In this document: positions 54,792 through 64,000 of the stretch, piece by piece
Layout: every line of letters starts with the position of its first letter
Numbering within the stretch: position 1 is the first letter of the stretch
Assembly: GCA_032622095.1 (NCBI GenBank)
Contig: CP136062.1
Span: 160,016,875-160,080,874, forward strand
DNA length: 64,000 nt
Direction of reading: 5' to 3'
From: Siphonodentalium dalli
Lineage: Eukaryota > Mollusca > Scaphopoda > Gadilida > Siphonodentaliidae
The notes under the pieces: generated by a model
What the model was told of the DNA's origin: nothing
The model's database searches: none
Seen by the model: only the letters and a program-made list of their open reading frames with translations
Translations under genes and position numbers: made by a program

Positions 54792-55154
54792 ACAGGGCAT
54801 AACTGTAACTATCACAATGTGGTCAAGGAGCCGGTTCCAATGATATCCATATTTGTATGGTTCTATTGAGACAGACCGAAGATATTTTAGGCTGTTGAAG
54901 CTTTATTTGGCCGGTTTTGTTGGGTAAAGGGTTAACGCATGAGTGATGCGAAGCTGACACAGTACGAGTGACCTTGCTCAAGGGTCACAACTTGGCATGG
55001 GTTTTGAAACAGCGAGCAATCCGACAATTGCACATCGCTCAAAGCGGCCAAGCCATTGCTGTGTGGAAACTCAATGACCGGCGCTGCGAACCCATATCGA
55101 TGTGTTTACAGCAAATATAAGTCTGACACGCTAACCATGTATCCTGTACATGAA

Positions 55155-55243
55155 GATAGCCCACAGTGCGGAATAGCTTCACTAAATACACCCTCTGGGG
55201 ACCTCATTCTTCAAATATCTGCAGACTATCTAAAGCATGATTG
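55155..55243. mobile_element. Family C element, right-end fragment
   Basis: AGCCCACAGTGCGGAATAGC and ACCCTCTGGGGACCTCATTC, ending GCATGATTG, a diverged terminus. Confidence 0.6.
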
Positions 55244-55253
55244 TACTTCTATA

Positions 55254-55420
55254 CAGTAATGCCCTAAATAATCGACTCCTTAACCACAGCATAATTATGG
55301 GTAATTTTTCAGTGAGAGCTTTCCGATGAATGGCAACAAGCCATATTTCCGACTAAATCCTGAAAAATTACCCATAATTCTGCTGTGGTTAAGGAGTTGA
55401 TAATTTAGGGCATTATACTG
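55254..55420. mobile_element. Family A element, inner left arm deleted
   Basis: The left arm runs to AATTTTTCAG and jumps to TGAGAGCTTTCC at the centre. The right arm is complete but ends CATTATACTG (2-bp insertion). Flanked by ATA. Confidence 0.8.
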
Positions 55421-55490
55421 AATATATGAATATTGCAGTAATATGTGTGAAGACTGATGTGACTCCAGGCTATGTATCCCTGGTGAAATC

Positions 55491-55733
55491 TTAACCCTTA
55501 CATGAAGGGAGCTGTGCTGGTGCAACATTAAATATCCTGTGCCAGTGCATTCTCTTAATAAGCTAGTCACCATAAGAGAATTCACTGGCTTGCAAGGTCA
55601 AGGTCAATATTGTTAGGTCAATGTATTCTCTTATATATGCGAGGCTCCCTATGGGAGACTCGCATATAGAAGAGAATGCATTGGCACAAGGTTTTCGCAA
55701 AATTATAGGAAGCTTCAGTCATAGAAGTGTTAA
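55491..55733. mobile_element. Diverged family B relative with two hairpins
   Basis: Opens TTAACCCTTACATGAAGGGA. It has a decayed hairpin (GCCAGTGCATTCTCTTAATA ... ATAAGAGAATTCACTGGC) and a better one at 55617-55685 with a different loop stem (GGCTCCCTATGGGAGAC). The right terminus is uncertain. Confidence 0.55.
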
Positions 55734-55831
55734 TAGAGAACATGTCATCAGAGAGATGGATATACAGTGTGGATGGGGAGAGGGGTGTATCTTGTTTCAT
55801 ATCCATTATCTTGTCTGTCGTGAGTTTATTA

Positions 55832-56049
55832 CAGTAATGTCCTAAATAATCGACTCCTTAACCACAGCAGAATTATGGGTAACTTTTCAGGATTAGTCGG
55901 AAATACATGTATGTCTTGTAGCCATTCATCGGAAAGCTGTCACTGAGAGCTTTCGGATGAATGGCAACAAGCCATATTTCCAACAAAATCCTGAAAAGTT
56001 ACCCATAATTCTGCTGTGGTTAAGGAGTCGATTATTTAGGGCATTACTG
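55832..56049. mobile_element. Family A palindromic element
   Basis: Complete ends flanked by TTA and TAT. The left arm has an ACATGTATG insertion. Inner changes CTGTCACTGAGAGCTTTCGG. Confidence 0.88.
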
Positions 56050-56108
56050 TATGTGGGAGATTTCATATTGGTACAAAATCGGAATATCGCTACGAGAACG
56101 CTCATAAA

Positions 56109-56850
56109 CAGGCCTGAAAATAGGTGCTGGACATATGCAAAATGAGGTCCCCAGAGGGTGAATTTAGTTATGCTATCCTGCATAACAGGCTAGCATCACC
56201 AAATTTACCCTCTAGGGACCTCATTCTGTATGGACTCATCTGCTATGGGAAACATAGACTCGCATTGAAGTTCCCATATGGTGAATATTGTGATGTACAC
56301 CTATTGGGAACCTCGATTATGCAATGTGGTGTCTGCCTATTTGGGGATACAGAGAAACTTAACTAAAACAGAAATAGAATATTCTATGTGAAGAAGTTTA
56401 TATAGAAATTTGATAATAAAGAAACTTTTCAGAGAAAGATGAGGCCTAAGCAGAATGAGGTCCCCCAGCGGGTGAGTTTAGTGATGTTACCACGCTCAGC
56501 GGGCCAGCGTCACCAAATTCATCCTCTGGGGGACCTCATTCTGCATGGCCTCATCTGCTATGGGAGACCTAGACACAGATTTAATTTCCCAGATGGTGAT
56601 GTGCACTCATTGGGCACCAGGATTATGCATTGTGTCGTCTGCCATGCAATTAGCAGATATAGAGAAATTAAAACAAAAAAACTTGTCCATTTGATAATAA
56701 AGAAACTTTCCAGAGAAGATGAAACCTAAGCAGAATGAGGTCCCCAGAAGGTGAATTTAGTTATGCTAGCCCACTATGCGGGGTAGCGACACTATATTCA
56801 CCCTCTGGGGACCTCATTCTGCAAATGTCCGGCACCACATTTTGAGTCTG
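56109..56850. mobile_element. Family C tandem dimer: three palindromes, two spacers
   Basis: Palindromes at about 56140-56225, 56455-56545 and 56735-56822 alternate with two related spacers (each with a GATGTRCAC...ATTGGG block and AAAGAAACTTT). The middle palindrome serves both units. Confidence 0.8.
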
Positions 56851-57037
56851 TCTCAATGAACCAAGCTCCATTATAGTAAAATTAGCTGCGAAATATGAAA
56901 TATATAAAGTCAGGGGGAAGGGGTGCAATTTAAATATCAAGATTTTGTGCTTATTTATGATGTCCATATCACATGTCATTCTGATATGTTTATTTTAAAT
57001 CCATTCAAACTCCATGTTATGTCTCGGATCTGTTATT

Positions 57038-57433
57038 AAGCCGTGTGTCTGTCATTTACAGAATGAGGTCCCCAGAGGGTGAATTTAGTGACACTATCCT
57101 GCACTCTGGGAACCTCAGTCTGCTTAGGCCTCAACTGCTATGGGAGACCTAGGACAGATTGAAGTTGATAATGATCACCCATCAATCACCTTGATTATGC
57201 ATTTTGTCTTCTGCAAATTAGGGGAAACAGAAACTCAATGAAGGGGAAAAAGTAACGAAAAACAATGTTAATTTGAGACTGTAGATACTTTCTAGAAGAT
57301 GAGACCTAAGCAGAATGAGGTCCCCAGAGTGTGAATTTGGTGATACTAGTCCACTGTGTGGGATAGCATCACTAAATTTAATCCTCTGGGAACCTCATTC
57401 TGCATATGTCAGACACAATAAAATTCAGGCTTG
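57038..57433. mobile_element. Family C element, full length with left palindrome eroded
   Basis: AAGCCGTGTGTCTGTCATTT to AAATTCAGGCTTG. The left palindrome is truncated (CCTGCACTCTGGGAACC), the right one complete. The spacer has TTCTGCAAATTAGGGGAAAC. Confidence 0.8.
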
Positions 57434-57924
57434 CATAACATTAAATTTGAGGGGGGGGGGGGGGGTTAAAATAAACAGATCAGGATGACATGTGATCTGG
57501 AAATCATAAATATGCAAAAATCTTGACAGTTGCACCCCTCCAGATCTGTTTGTGTTATTTAACTGCACATGATATTATTGCAGACCATGGTACAATTGGC
57601 TCCGTGGAAGCATTTCCCTCTATAAATAATGGATAAGTGTTTGACTTGAGTCAGGTTCTGGTATGTTAGCCCTGAATGAATGGGGGTTTTGTGTGGTTTA
57701 TGTTACTGGCTATCTAACATCGACAAGTGTTCTTAAAATACAGGCATTGTGTTTTTTTTCTCTGTAGCACTGTGCAGTTTCATGTCTTATCTGTAGAAAT
57801 AGTAGCTTGGTCTGAGTCATTGTTGCAGTATCATTTGGCCGGGATCTGAAGAAGGGTGCTGGGTGTAAGGGGTGTGGTCCATGAACATACATGTACATCA
57901 CTCATGCAGTATTATTTGGCTAGG
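57434..57924. other. Non-coding with a G15 tract
   Basis: A G tract fills 57451-57465. Nothing else recognised. Confidence 0.4.
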
Positions 57925-58370
57925 GGCGCTCCATTATTTTGTGGGAGCGGGGAGATGTCTTCCTTAGAATTTCTAACTGCATCCTCACCATTGAACCAGA
58001 TCAAAATTTCCAAGTTAAGTCCAGGAAGTTCCAATTGCACCCACTCAATTTGGATGCTTTCCAGCTGTTGGAATTTTCCAACCCCACACCCCCCCCTGAA
58101 AATTCCAACAGACATGATAGCCATTTCAGTCCAAAACATTTTGCAAAATGTTTTGGACTGAAATGTAGATGTTGGTGTAAAACAACATATTTTACACTTA
58201 AGATTGGTTGGAAAATCAAACTACTAGAACAATTTGAATCTTATTTTTAGTCTGACATTTCCAACTGATATTGTGTCGGGTATGAAATTCCCAACTGCTG
58301 AACATTTTGACCTGAGTTGGTGGGGGGGGGGGGGGGGGGGGGGGGGGGTGTTAGTGACTGATAATGACTG
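57925..58370 (+). repeat. TTCCAAC repeat family with G27 tract
   Basis: Counterpart of 38935-39365 in opposite orientation: CATTTCCAACTGATATTG, GGGTATGAAATTCCCAACTG, TTTTGACCTGAGTTGGTGGG, then G27 at 58322-58348. It also contains a perfect 44-nt palindrome at 58122-58165. Confidence 0.55.
58122..58165. repeat. Perfect 44-nt palindrome
   Basis: CATTTCAGTCCAAAACATTT and TG, followed at once by the exact reverse complement; no loop. Confidence 0.9.
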
Positions 58371-58433
58371 TTAATACATGTAGATGTTGCACAGGAATCA
58401 ATATCTTTGAAAAGCCAACAATAATCTTATCAG

Positions 58434-58681
58434 CAAGCCTTGAAATAGTGTGTCTGTCATTTGCAGAATGAGGTCCCCAGAGGGTGAATTTAGTGACACT
58501 ATCCCGCAGGTACTACATGTACATGAATGTTAATTTGAGACCATCTTCCCAGAAGCAAAGACCAAAGCAGAATGAGGTACCCAGATGTGATTTTGGTGAT
58601 GCTAGCCCACTGCAGGATAGCATCATTAAATTCTCCCTCTGGGGACTTCATTCTGCAAATGACAAACTATTTGCAGACTTG
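58434..58681. mobile_element. Family C element, internally shortened
   Basis: The left end GTGTGTCTGTCATTTGCAGA with half a palindrome, a short remnant spacer, then a right palindrome and GCAGACTTG end. Confidence 0.75.
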
Positions 58682-58757
58682 ACAGGCTCAGAGTTTTACT
58701 GCCTCTATGTGGCTTGAAGTTAACTCAGACTGGGTGTTAATTTAGTAAGTCAGTGGG

Positions 58758-59139
58758 TTAACCCTTTACCCAACAGAAGGGCCCTGTGCCAATGCATTCT
58801 CTTATATATGCGTCGACCATAGGTCGCCTCGCATATATAAGAGAATGCATTGGCTTAACACATTAAAAATTGTTAAAGAATGTAAGAAAAAATGGTAAAA
58901 AGTGTTAAAAAAAGATTTTTTGTAGGCCAATGCATTATCTTATATATGCGAGGCGACCTATGGTCGACTCTCGCATATATAAGAGAATGCATTGGCACAG
59001 GGCATAACTGTAACCATCACAATGTGGTCAAGGAGCCGGTTCCAATGATATCCATATTTGTATGGTTCTATTGGGACAGACCGAAGATATTTTAGGCTGT
59101 TGAAGCTTTATTTGGCCGGTTTGTTGGGTAAAGGGTTAA
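58758..59139. mobile_element. Family B element, hairpin-spacer-hairpin, complete
   Basis: Same termini and order as 54543-54935, 382 bp. Hairpins at 58788-58854 (two bases missing next to the loop) and 58926-58996 (two extra bases). The rest is nearly identical to 54543. Confidence 0.9.
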
Positions 59140-59990
59140 AGCTTCGGTTTTAAATCATGTACTCTCAGGCTGCTGATTCTAGCCCACTACATTATAGTAC
59201 TTATGTATGTAATGTGTACTGAATGTATCTCTTCCAATGTTTGTATTAAAATTGGCCCTCGATTTATCAATTCAGGAAGCGGTAATTGATTATGTCACAT
59301 TGACACACCTGATGTACCATACACCTATAGATATGTACATTCCTAAAGTCGTTAGTCACGGATGGCGACAGCCCAATGTGACTGATTCAAAATTACTAAA
59401 GATATATGTTTTTATTCAATACTTGATGACACATCTGATTGTTGCTCAATAAACCTACCTGGGGCTATAGTGAGACCACCTTTATTTTCTGGGTGTAAGA
59501 TTGGGCTGAAGTTTGATTTGGTGGATTGAGTTGGATTTTTCAAACAAGACCAGACATATATAGTTGACATTACTCATTGAGTGTTACTAGTATGTTGTTT
59601 TTATGTATCACATTGTCCCTGTGTTGATGACAGCGCATTTCAAATTTTAAAATAGTTTATATTTTTAGTTAGTAATCTGTCATGCTTTTAACAGTATTTA
59701 TAAATCCAAGCTATTCATACTGTGTTGGAATGAAATTAATTTACCTGCGCTGTTACTAGTATATCAGTCGACTTAAGTGAAGTCAAATTAGGGGATAAAC
59801 GTCCTGTCTGGTGTGATCTTGGGATGTTTATCTTGGGATCTTGGGTTTTACGATGGAAAATGCAGTTTTACCAGCGATGCAAAATGCTATAGAAATGAGA
59901 ATCTGCCAAATAGTTGCATAACTACACATGATTGACAGTTTACAAATCAATCCATATCATTTCTTCATAGAAATTGTACTTCGCTCCACG
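59140..59990. other. Non-coding, no feature assigned
   Basis: A 71-codon frame at 59237-59452 has no recognisable domain and is probably chance. Confidence 0.4.
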
Positions 59991-60043
59991 AGTTACCCAT
60001 AATTCTGCTGTGGTTAAGGAGTCAATTATTTAGGGCATTACTG
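59991..60043. mobile_element. Family A element, terminal fragment
   Basis: Only the outer right arm, AGTTACCCATAATTCTGCTG to CATTACTG. Confidence 0.8.
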
Positions 60044-60655
60044 TATAAATGCAAGTTTCATGGCCAGTTGTGCCAATGTATGACACTACTGACAAGCCAT
60101 TGTCATTGCATCAATATCAGTGGTCAAGCCTAACAGCGAACACCATAAAGTGAACAGTTCATTGCTTGAAACGTCATGTCCCCTGTCCTTACATCCACAT
60201 TCTGACGACCTGCGATTGCTTGTTTCAATTAAAATGGGTTGTCTTAATAATTGTTCTGATACGGAATCAAGCCAATTTTGATGTGCGTTTCAATCTTATT
60301 TTCAATTTCGCGCTGTTTACATTTTGTCCCTAGGAACGAAGATACTTCCAAGATAACTGCGTAACGATTCAGATGTTTTAATCAGTGAGGAGGCCTCAAT
60401 TATATACTCATGCACCACTCTGTGTAAAATCAGATGGTTTTACGACAGCTACACCTGGGGCAACTGACCAATGAGCGCTGCGGAAATTATATTTACCTGT
60501 TAGCAGAATGAATGAGTGAATTAGAATTGTCAATAACATTCGTCCTTTTTCAAATATACTTATTCTGAAATATGTTATCTTAAATTTATGTCAAGTTGGT
60601 TGTTAATATACCAATAACATGATTTTTAAGGCATTGTGGTTTTTTAATGGCTCGG
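60044..60655. other. Non-coding, partly CpG-richer
   Basis: 60160-60480 is less AT-rich and has no match elsewhere in the window. No supported frame. Confidence 0.35.
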
Positions 60656-60744
60656 CAGGAATGATTAACAGCCCAGGGGCCTATTAGCGGCCAAAGACCC
60701 AGTCGAGGTTCGCTAATAGGCACGAGGGCTGTTAATCATTCCTG
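60656..60744. repeat. Inverted repeat, 89 bp
   Basis: CAGGAATGATTAACAGCCC mirrored by GGGCTGTTAATCATTCCTG. Inner stem GCCTATTAGCG/CGCTAATAGGC. Confidence 0.75.
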
Positions 60745-60831
60745 GAGGGCCAATAGTGAATAAACCATGACACCCGCGAAAATCATGGTATTACTATTAT
60801 TACAACTCTGTCCTCGTATGACCACGTGATC

Positions 60832-60910
60832 GTTGACTTAACTGGAAGCGTGTGGCGGGCATTAATGAAAATAAAATTTCATTAAAGCCCACCGCCCACT
60901 TCTGGTCAAC
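60832..60910. repeat. Inverted repeat, 79 bp
   Basis: GTTGACTTAACTGGAAGCG faces CCACTTCTGGTCAAC, with an inner stem GGCGGGCATTAATGAAA/TTTCATTAAAGCCCACC. The central gap is about 6 bp. Confidence 0.7.
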
Positions 60911-61106
60911 GTCTCAACATTATGGAATCTTATCGTGTGAGTAAAAATACTGTTAATCTACAAGAGAACGCCCACTAAAGTGGTAACTATACTTTATAAT
61001 CTTATGTTTGGGAGTTTATGAAATTTCGCTGAGCAATCTTGAGCAATGTAATTTTGTCGAGTGTAGAACATTATTTATTATTAAGAAATTGTTCAATGGG
61101 GAGAAA

Positions 61107-61240
61107 TCTAATTTGTAGTGAACTCAGTACATGTACTACAGTGTACATTATATGAATATAATGCCTACTAAGTCACAGTGAACTCAGTACATGTTCTACA
61201 TATGAATGTAATGACTCCTCATGAGTTCACTGTAAATTAG
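61107..61240. repeat. Small foldback with GTGAACTCAGTACATGT repeats
   Basis: AGTGAACTCAGTACATGTACT (61117) and AGTGAACTCAGTACATGTTCT (61178) are direct repeats. ATGAGTTCACTGTAAATTAG closes as an inverted partner of CTAATTTGTAGTGAACTC. Confidence 0.5.
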
Positions 61241-61681
61241 GGGAAACCCCTTACCTTTCCTAACTGGCTAGGCAGAGCAAATATTTAATATGATTCATCA
61301 ATTTATTGATCTGTGACACTGATGGATAATGCACCATCAATGGTTACCTAATGTGTCTTTTGTCAATGTGGGTTTCAGCAGTACCACATGTACCGTACAT
61401 GTAATAGGTCCTTAATCATCTGCCATTTGTTTTATCCATATCCCTTATCGAAGGCAGGGAAAGAATTATACAAATAATGGAAATAATAACGCTAATTCGT
61501 TGGATACATGTAGCTTTCGGCCAAACCCTTCTTCATTGTAAACAATTAATTTTAGATTACATATCACCAGGTTAATGTTTACTAATATTTTGAGATAATG
61601 AATAAGACGTTGATTAGTTGACAGTGTACACAATGACGTAATTTTTTTTGCCCAAATTCATTGTGCTGAAACCGGGATATA

Positions 61682-61889
61682 CAGTAATGCTCTAATTAAT
61701 CAACCCCTTAACCACAGCAGAATTATGGGTAATTTTTCAGGATTTAGTCGGAAATATGGCTTGTTGCCATTCATCGGAAAGCTCTCGACAAGAGCTTTCC
61801 GATGATTGGCAACAACCCATATTTCCGACTAAATCCTGAAAAGTTACCCATAATTCTGCTGTGGTTATGGAGTCGATTACTTAGGGCAT
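61682..61889. mobile_element. Family A palindromic element
   Basis: The left arm is complete; the right arm is complete except for the last bases (GGGCATG instead of GGGCATTACTG). Centre CTCGACAAGAG. Confidence 0.85.
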
Positions 61890-62042
61890 GTACCAGTACA
61901 TTCCAATGGATGTTGCTTAGTCAAGAACAATAGTGACATTTAACCCTTTCTATACTAAATGGATTCTCCCACCAAGTTAAAAAGTGTATATCAGAATGGT
62001 CCTTTATTGTTTTTTCAGTGATGTACAGGTACATGTAATGTA

Positions 62043-62138
62043 CAGTAAATTTCTAAATAATCGACTCCTTAACCACAGAGAATTATGGGTAACTTTTCAG
62101 GATTTAGTCGGAAATATGGCTTGTTGCCATTCATCGGT
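62043..62138. mobile_element. Family A element, left half, joined to the array
   Basis: CAGTAAATTTC to GCCATTCATCGG, then directly the first array unit. The right arm is absent. Confidence 0.8.
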
Positions 62139-62832
62139 TAAACTTATTATCTGAACATTTCCTATGGGATAACTACTCATCAATGACGATTTAGTATAGA
62201 GAGGGTTAAACTTATTATCTGAAGATTTCCTATGGGATAACTACTCATCAATGATGCTTTAGTATAGAGAGGGTTAAACTTATTATCTGAACATTTCCTA
62301 AGGGATAACTACTCATCAATGATGCTTTAGTATAGAGAGGGTTAAACTTATTATCTGAACATTTCCTATTGGATAATTACTCATCAATGATGCTTTAGTA
62401 TAGAGAGGGTTACACTTATTATCCGAACATTTCCTATGGGATAACTACTCATCAATGATGCTTTAGTATAGAGAGGGTTAAACTTATTATCTGAACATTT
62501 CCTATGGGATTACTACTCATCAATGATGCTTTAGTATAGAGAGGGTTAAACTTATTATCTGAACATTTCCTATGGGATAACTACTCATCAATTATGCTTT
62601 AGTATAGAAAGGGTTAAACTTATTATGTGAACATTTCCTATGGGATAACTACTCATCAATAATGCTTTAGTATAGAGAGGGTTAAACTTATTATTTGAAC
62701 ATTTCCTATGGGATAACTACTCTGACATCAATGATGCTTTAGTACAGAGAGAGTTAAACTTATTATCTGAACATTTCCTATGGGATAACTAAGGTACTCA
62801 TCAATTACTAGTATGGTTTAGTATAGAAAGGG
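62138..62832. repeat. 68-bp tandem array, ten units
   Basis: Units start at 62138, 62206, 62274, 62342, 62410, 62478, 62546, 62614, 62682 (72 bp) and 62754 (79 bp). Each begins TTAAACTTATTATCTGAACA (single changes allowed) and ends TTTAGTATAGAGAGGG, so nearly every junction recreates GGGTTAA, the element terminus. The last unit runs into the real right end. Confidence 0.92.
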
Positions 62833-62836
62833 TTAA

Positions 62837-63242
62837 TATACAATTATTATTTTTTGTAATGACTAAATATATTGTTTTGAGTGTAAGGGAACAAGTCCTT
62901 TGAAGTTATAAACACTTCACATCATAATACATTGGTTATGAATTTATTACCCATATTGGATGAGATATTAAAATGAGCAATCGTTAGCTGGGTATAATAT
63001 ATATTAATGGGTACTTATAAAGCCCATAATGGTGACATAACCTCCAGCTATGTTCTTAGAGTAGGTGAATATTCAGTAGGAATGGCACACCTTGGTTGTT
63101 ACCTTTAATGATTATGGCTTTAACCTTCAGGCTGTTTTTGTTGTTTGATCTTCCGCTCATGTTAATTCTGTGACAATACAGCAATATAAACAGCTTTAGA
63201 ATTAAAATATTTAGCTTGTCAATTGAAATTAATTGCAAATAT
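62837..63242. other. AT-rich non-coding DNA
   Basis: Nothing recognised. Confidence 0.4.
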
Positions 63243-63493
63243 TTAACCCTTTGAGTGCCAGGGGCCGATATTATCAGCCCTAAACCTACACAATATTATA
63301 TAAAGTCTGTTAAAGAATATAATAAAATATATTAAAATTGTAAAAAAAAAACAAAACAAAAAACAATTGTTAGGCCAATGCATTCTCTTATATATGCGAG
63401 GCGACCTATGGTCGACTCGCATATATAAGAGAATGCATTGGCACAGGGTATATGGGTTGATACAAAAATCGGACCTGGCACTCAAAGGGTTAA
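63243..63493. mobile_element. Family B element with one 69-nt hairpin, inverted
   Basis: TTAACCCTTTGAGTGCCAGG to CCTGGCACTCAAAGGGTTAA; T-to-A departures (GAGTGCC, GGCACTC) match in both termini. The hairpin lies at 63374-63442. Shorter version of 41937-42345 in the other orientation. Confidence 0.85.
63374..63442. repeat. 69-nt hairpin cassette (inverted)
   Basis: Identical to 31453-31521 and to the reverse complement of 41988-42056. Confidence 0.9.
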
Positions 63494-64000
63494 AGGGACA
63501 TGCCCAGTTTGATATGTCTATTAGCATCATTTTAAGGCTTATTCGAAATATATTCCTTTTGTCCAAGTTAATGACCTGATTTTATGAACAGTTCAGTGTG
63601 CTAATCTGATTAAAATGTGGCCAATTTGATAACAAAAAAACAGAATTTATTCATGAACCAATGAAAACTGTAACTGTGCCTTATCTAGTACCGTACATGT
63701 AGTTGAAATGTCTTCTCTAAATTATCTATTTTATGTGAATATAGATACCGGTAATCATTTTCATTTGCAAGAGAAGTGGTTTTGTCACATAATTAGCCCC
63801 TAAATCCGGTGTCATAATTTTTAGTAAGACACACATGCATTATCGTCACATGCAGTAATGTAAGAGCTAATCACAATATTATCGATGTCAATGCCGGAAC
63901 TTTATTATTATGTTAATTAGAATATAATTATGATACTCAATTTGTGTTGGGTTATTTAGTGTGGACTGTTGGATAAACATGGGTGATAAGGGTGGTTGAA
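63494..64000. other. AT-rich non-coding DNA
   Basis: Nothing recognised. Confidence 0.4.

Larger units (their letters stand above)
54543..54935. mobile_element. Family B element, hairpin-spacer-hairpin, complete
   Basis: 393 bp from TTAACCCTTTACCCAACAGA to TGTTGGGTAAAGGGTTAA. It contains the 69-nt hairpin at 54573-54641 (one arm mismatch) and its inverted copy at 54723-54791, with an A/T-rich spacer between. The right part has GGTCAAGGAGCCGGTTCCAA. No frame. Confidence 0.9.
61940..62836. mobile_element. Family B-type element whose right end is a 68-bp tandem array
   Basis: TTAACCCTTTCTATACTAAA at the left is mirrored at the right by TTTAGTATAGAAAGGGTTAA. Inside are unique sequence, a half family A element (62043-62138) and ten tandem units. 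No coding frame. Confidence 0.75.

Noticed and set aside
62138-62832. CRISPR-like look of regular repeats
   Set aside because: The 68-bp units are repeated throughout with no variable spacers, and the DNA is eukaryotic; it is a tandem array.

Overview
The window looks like nuclear DNA of an animal, most likely a bivalve or other mollusc. It is AT-rich, gene-poor and repeat-dominated, with non-LTR retrotransposon reading frames, one cadherin-type exon bounded by a plausible splice donor, and two interspersed repeats of a kind I associate with mollusc genomes: one opening TATACGCCCG followed by a GTCTGTC run, and one opening AGCTCACCTGAGACGAAG followed by a GTCC run. Self-complementary words such as TACATGTA, ACCGGT and ACTAGT are also very frequent. 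The species call is inference; no search could be run.

Layout. 1-12257 is one copy (A) of a segment that recurs almost unchanged at 15525-17750 (B). Copy A is split by a 10-kb LINE (199-10214) with intact ORF1 (610-1557) and ORF2 (6495-9812), flanked by 13-15 bp target duplications. Copy B keeps the unoccupied site. The LINE's 4.9-kb inter-ORF region is built of decayed repeats, including two broken copies of the ORF1 3' end. 12258-19300 is non-coding with small repeats. 19320-23235 holds the only convincing host gene piece: a CpG-containing leader, a signal-peptide and cadherin-repeat exon (19900-21142), and a possible 35-nt microexon (23201-23235) whose phase fits. No later exon was recognised.

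From 21 kb to the end the sequence is a mosaic of foldback elements. Family A (22 copies or fragments) is a roughly 213-bp, almost spacerless palindrome with CAGTAATG ends next to TA, Tc1/mariner-like in form. Family B has TTAACCC...GGGTTAA ends, piggyBac-like in form, and several members carry a strongly conserved 69-nt hairpin. Family C carries palindromes of GAGGTCCCC/GGGGACCTC, as hairpin-spacer-hairpin elements and tandem arrays. Smaller families D, E, F and others are described individually. There are also minisatellites (42.5, 47.4-48.3 and 62.1-62.8 kb), a split tRNA-type SINE (37.1 kb), LINE tails (30.3 and 48.7 kb) and long G or C tracts.

No transposase gene for any of the short elements is visible, so they are non-autonomous here. 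The only self-sufficient mobile unit is the LINE. Non-coding stretches are noted where nothing could be assigned.
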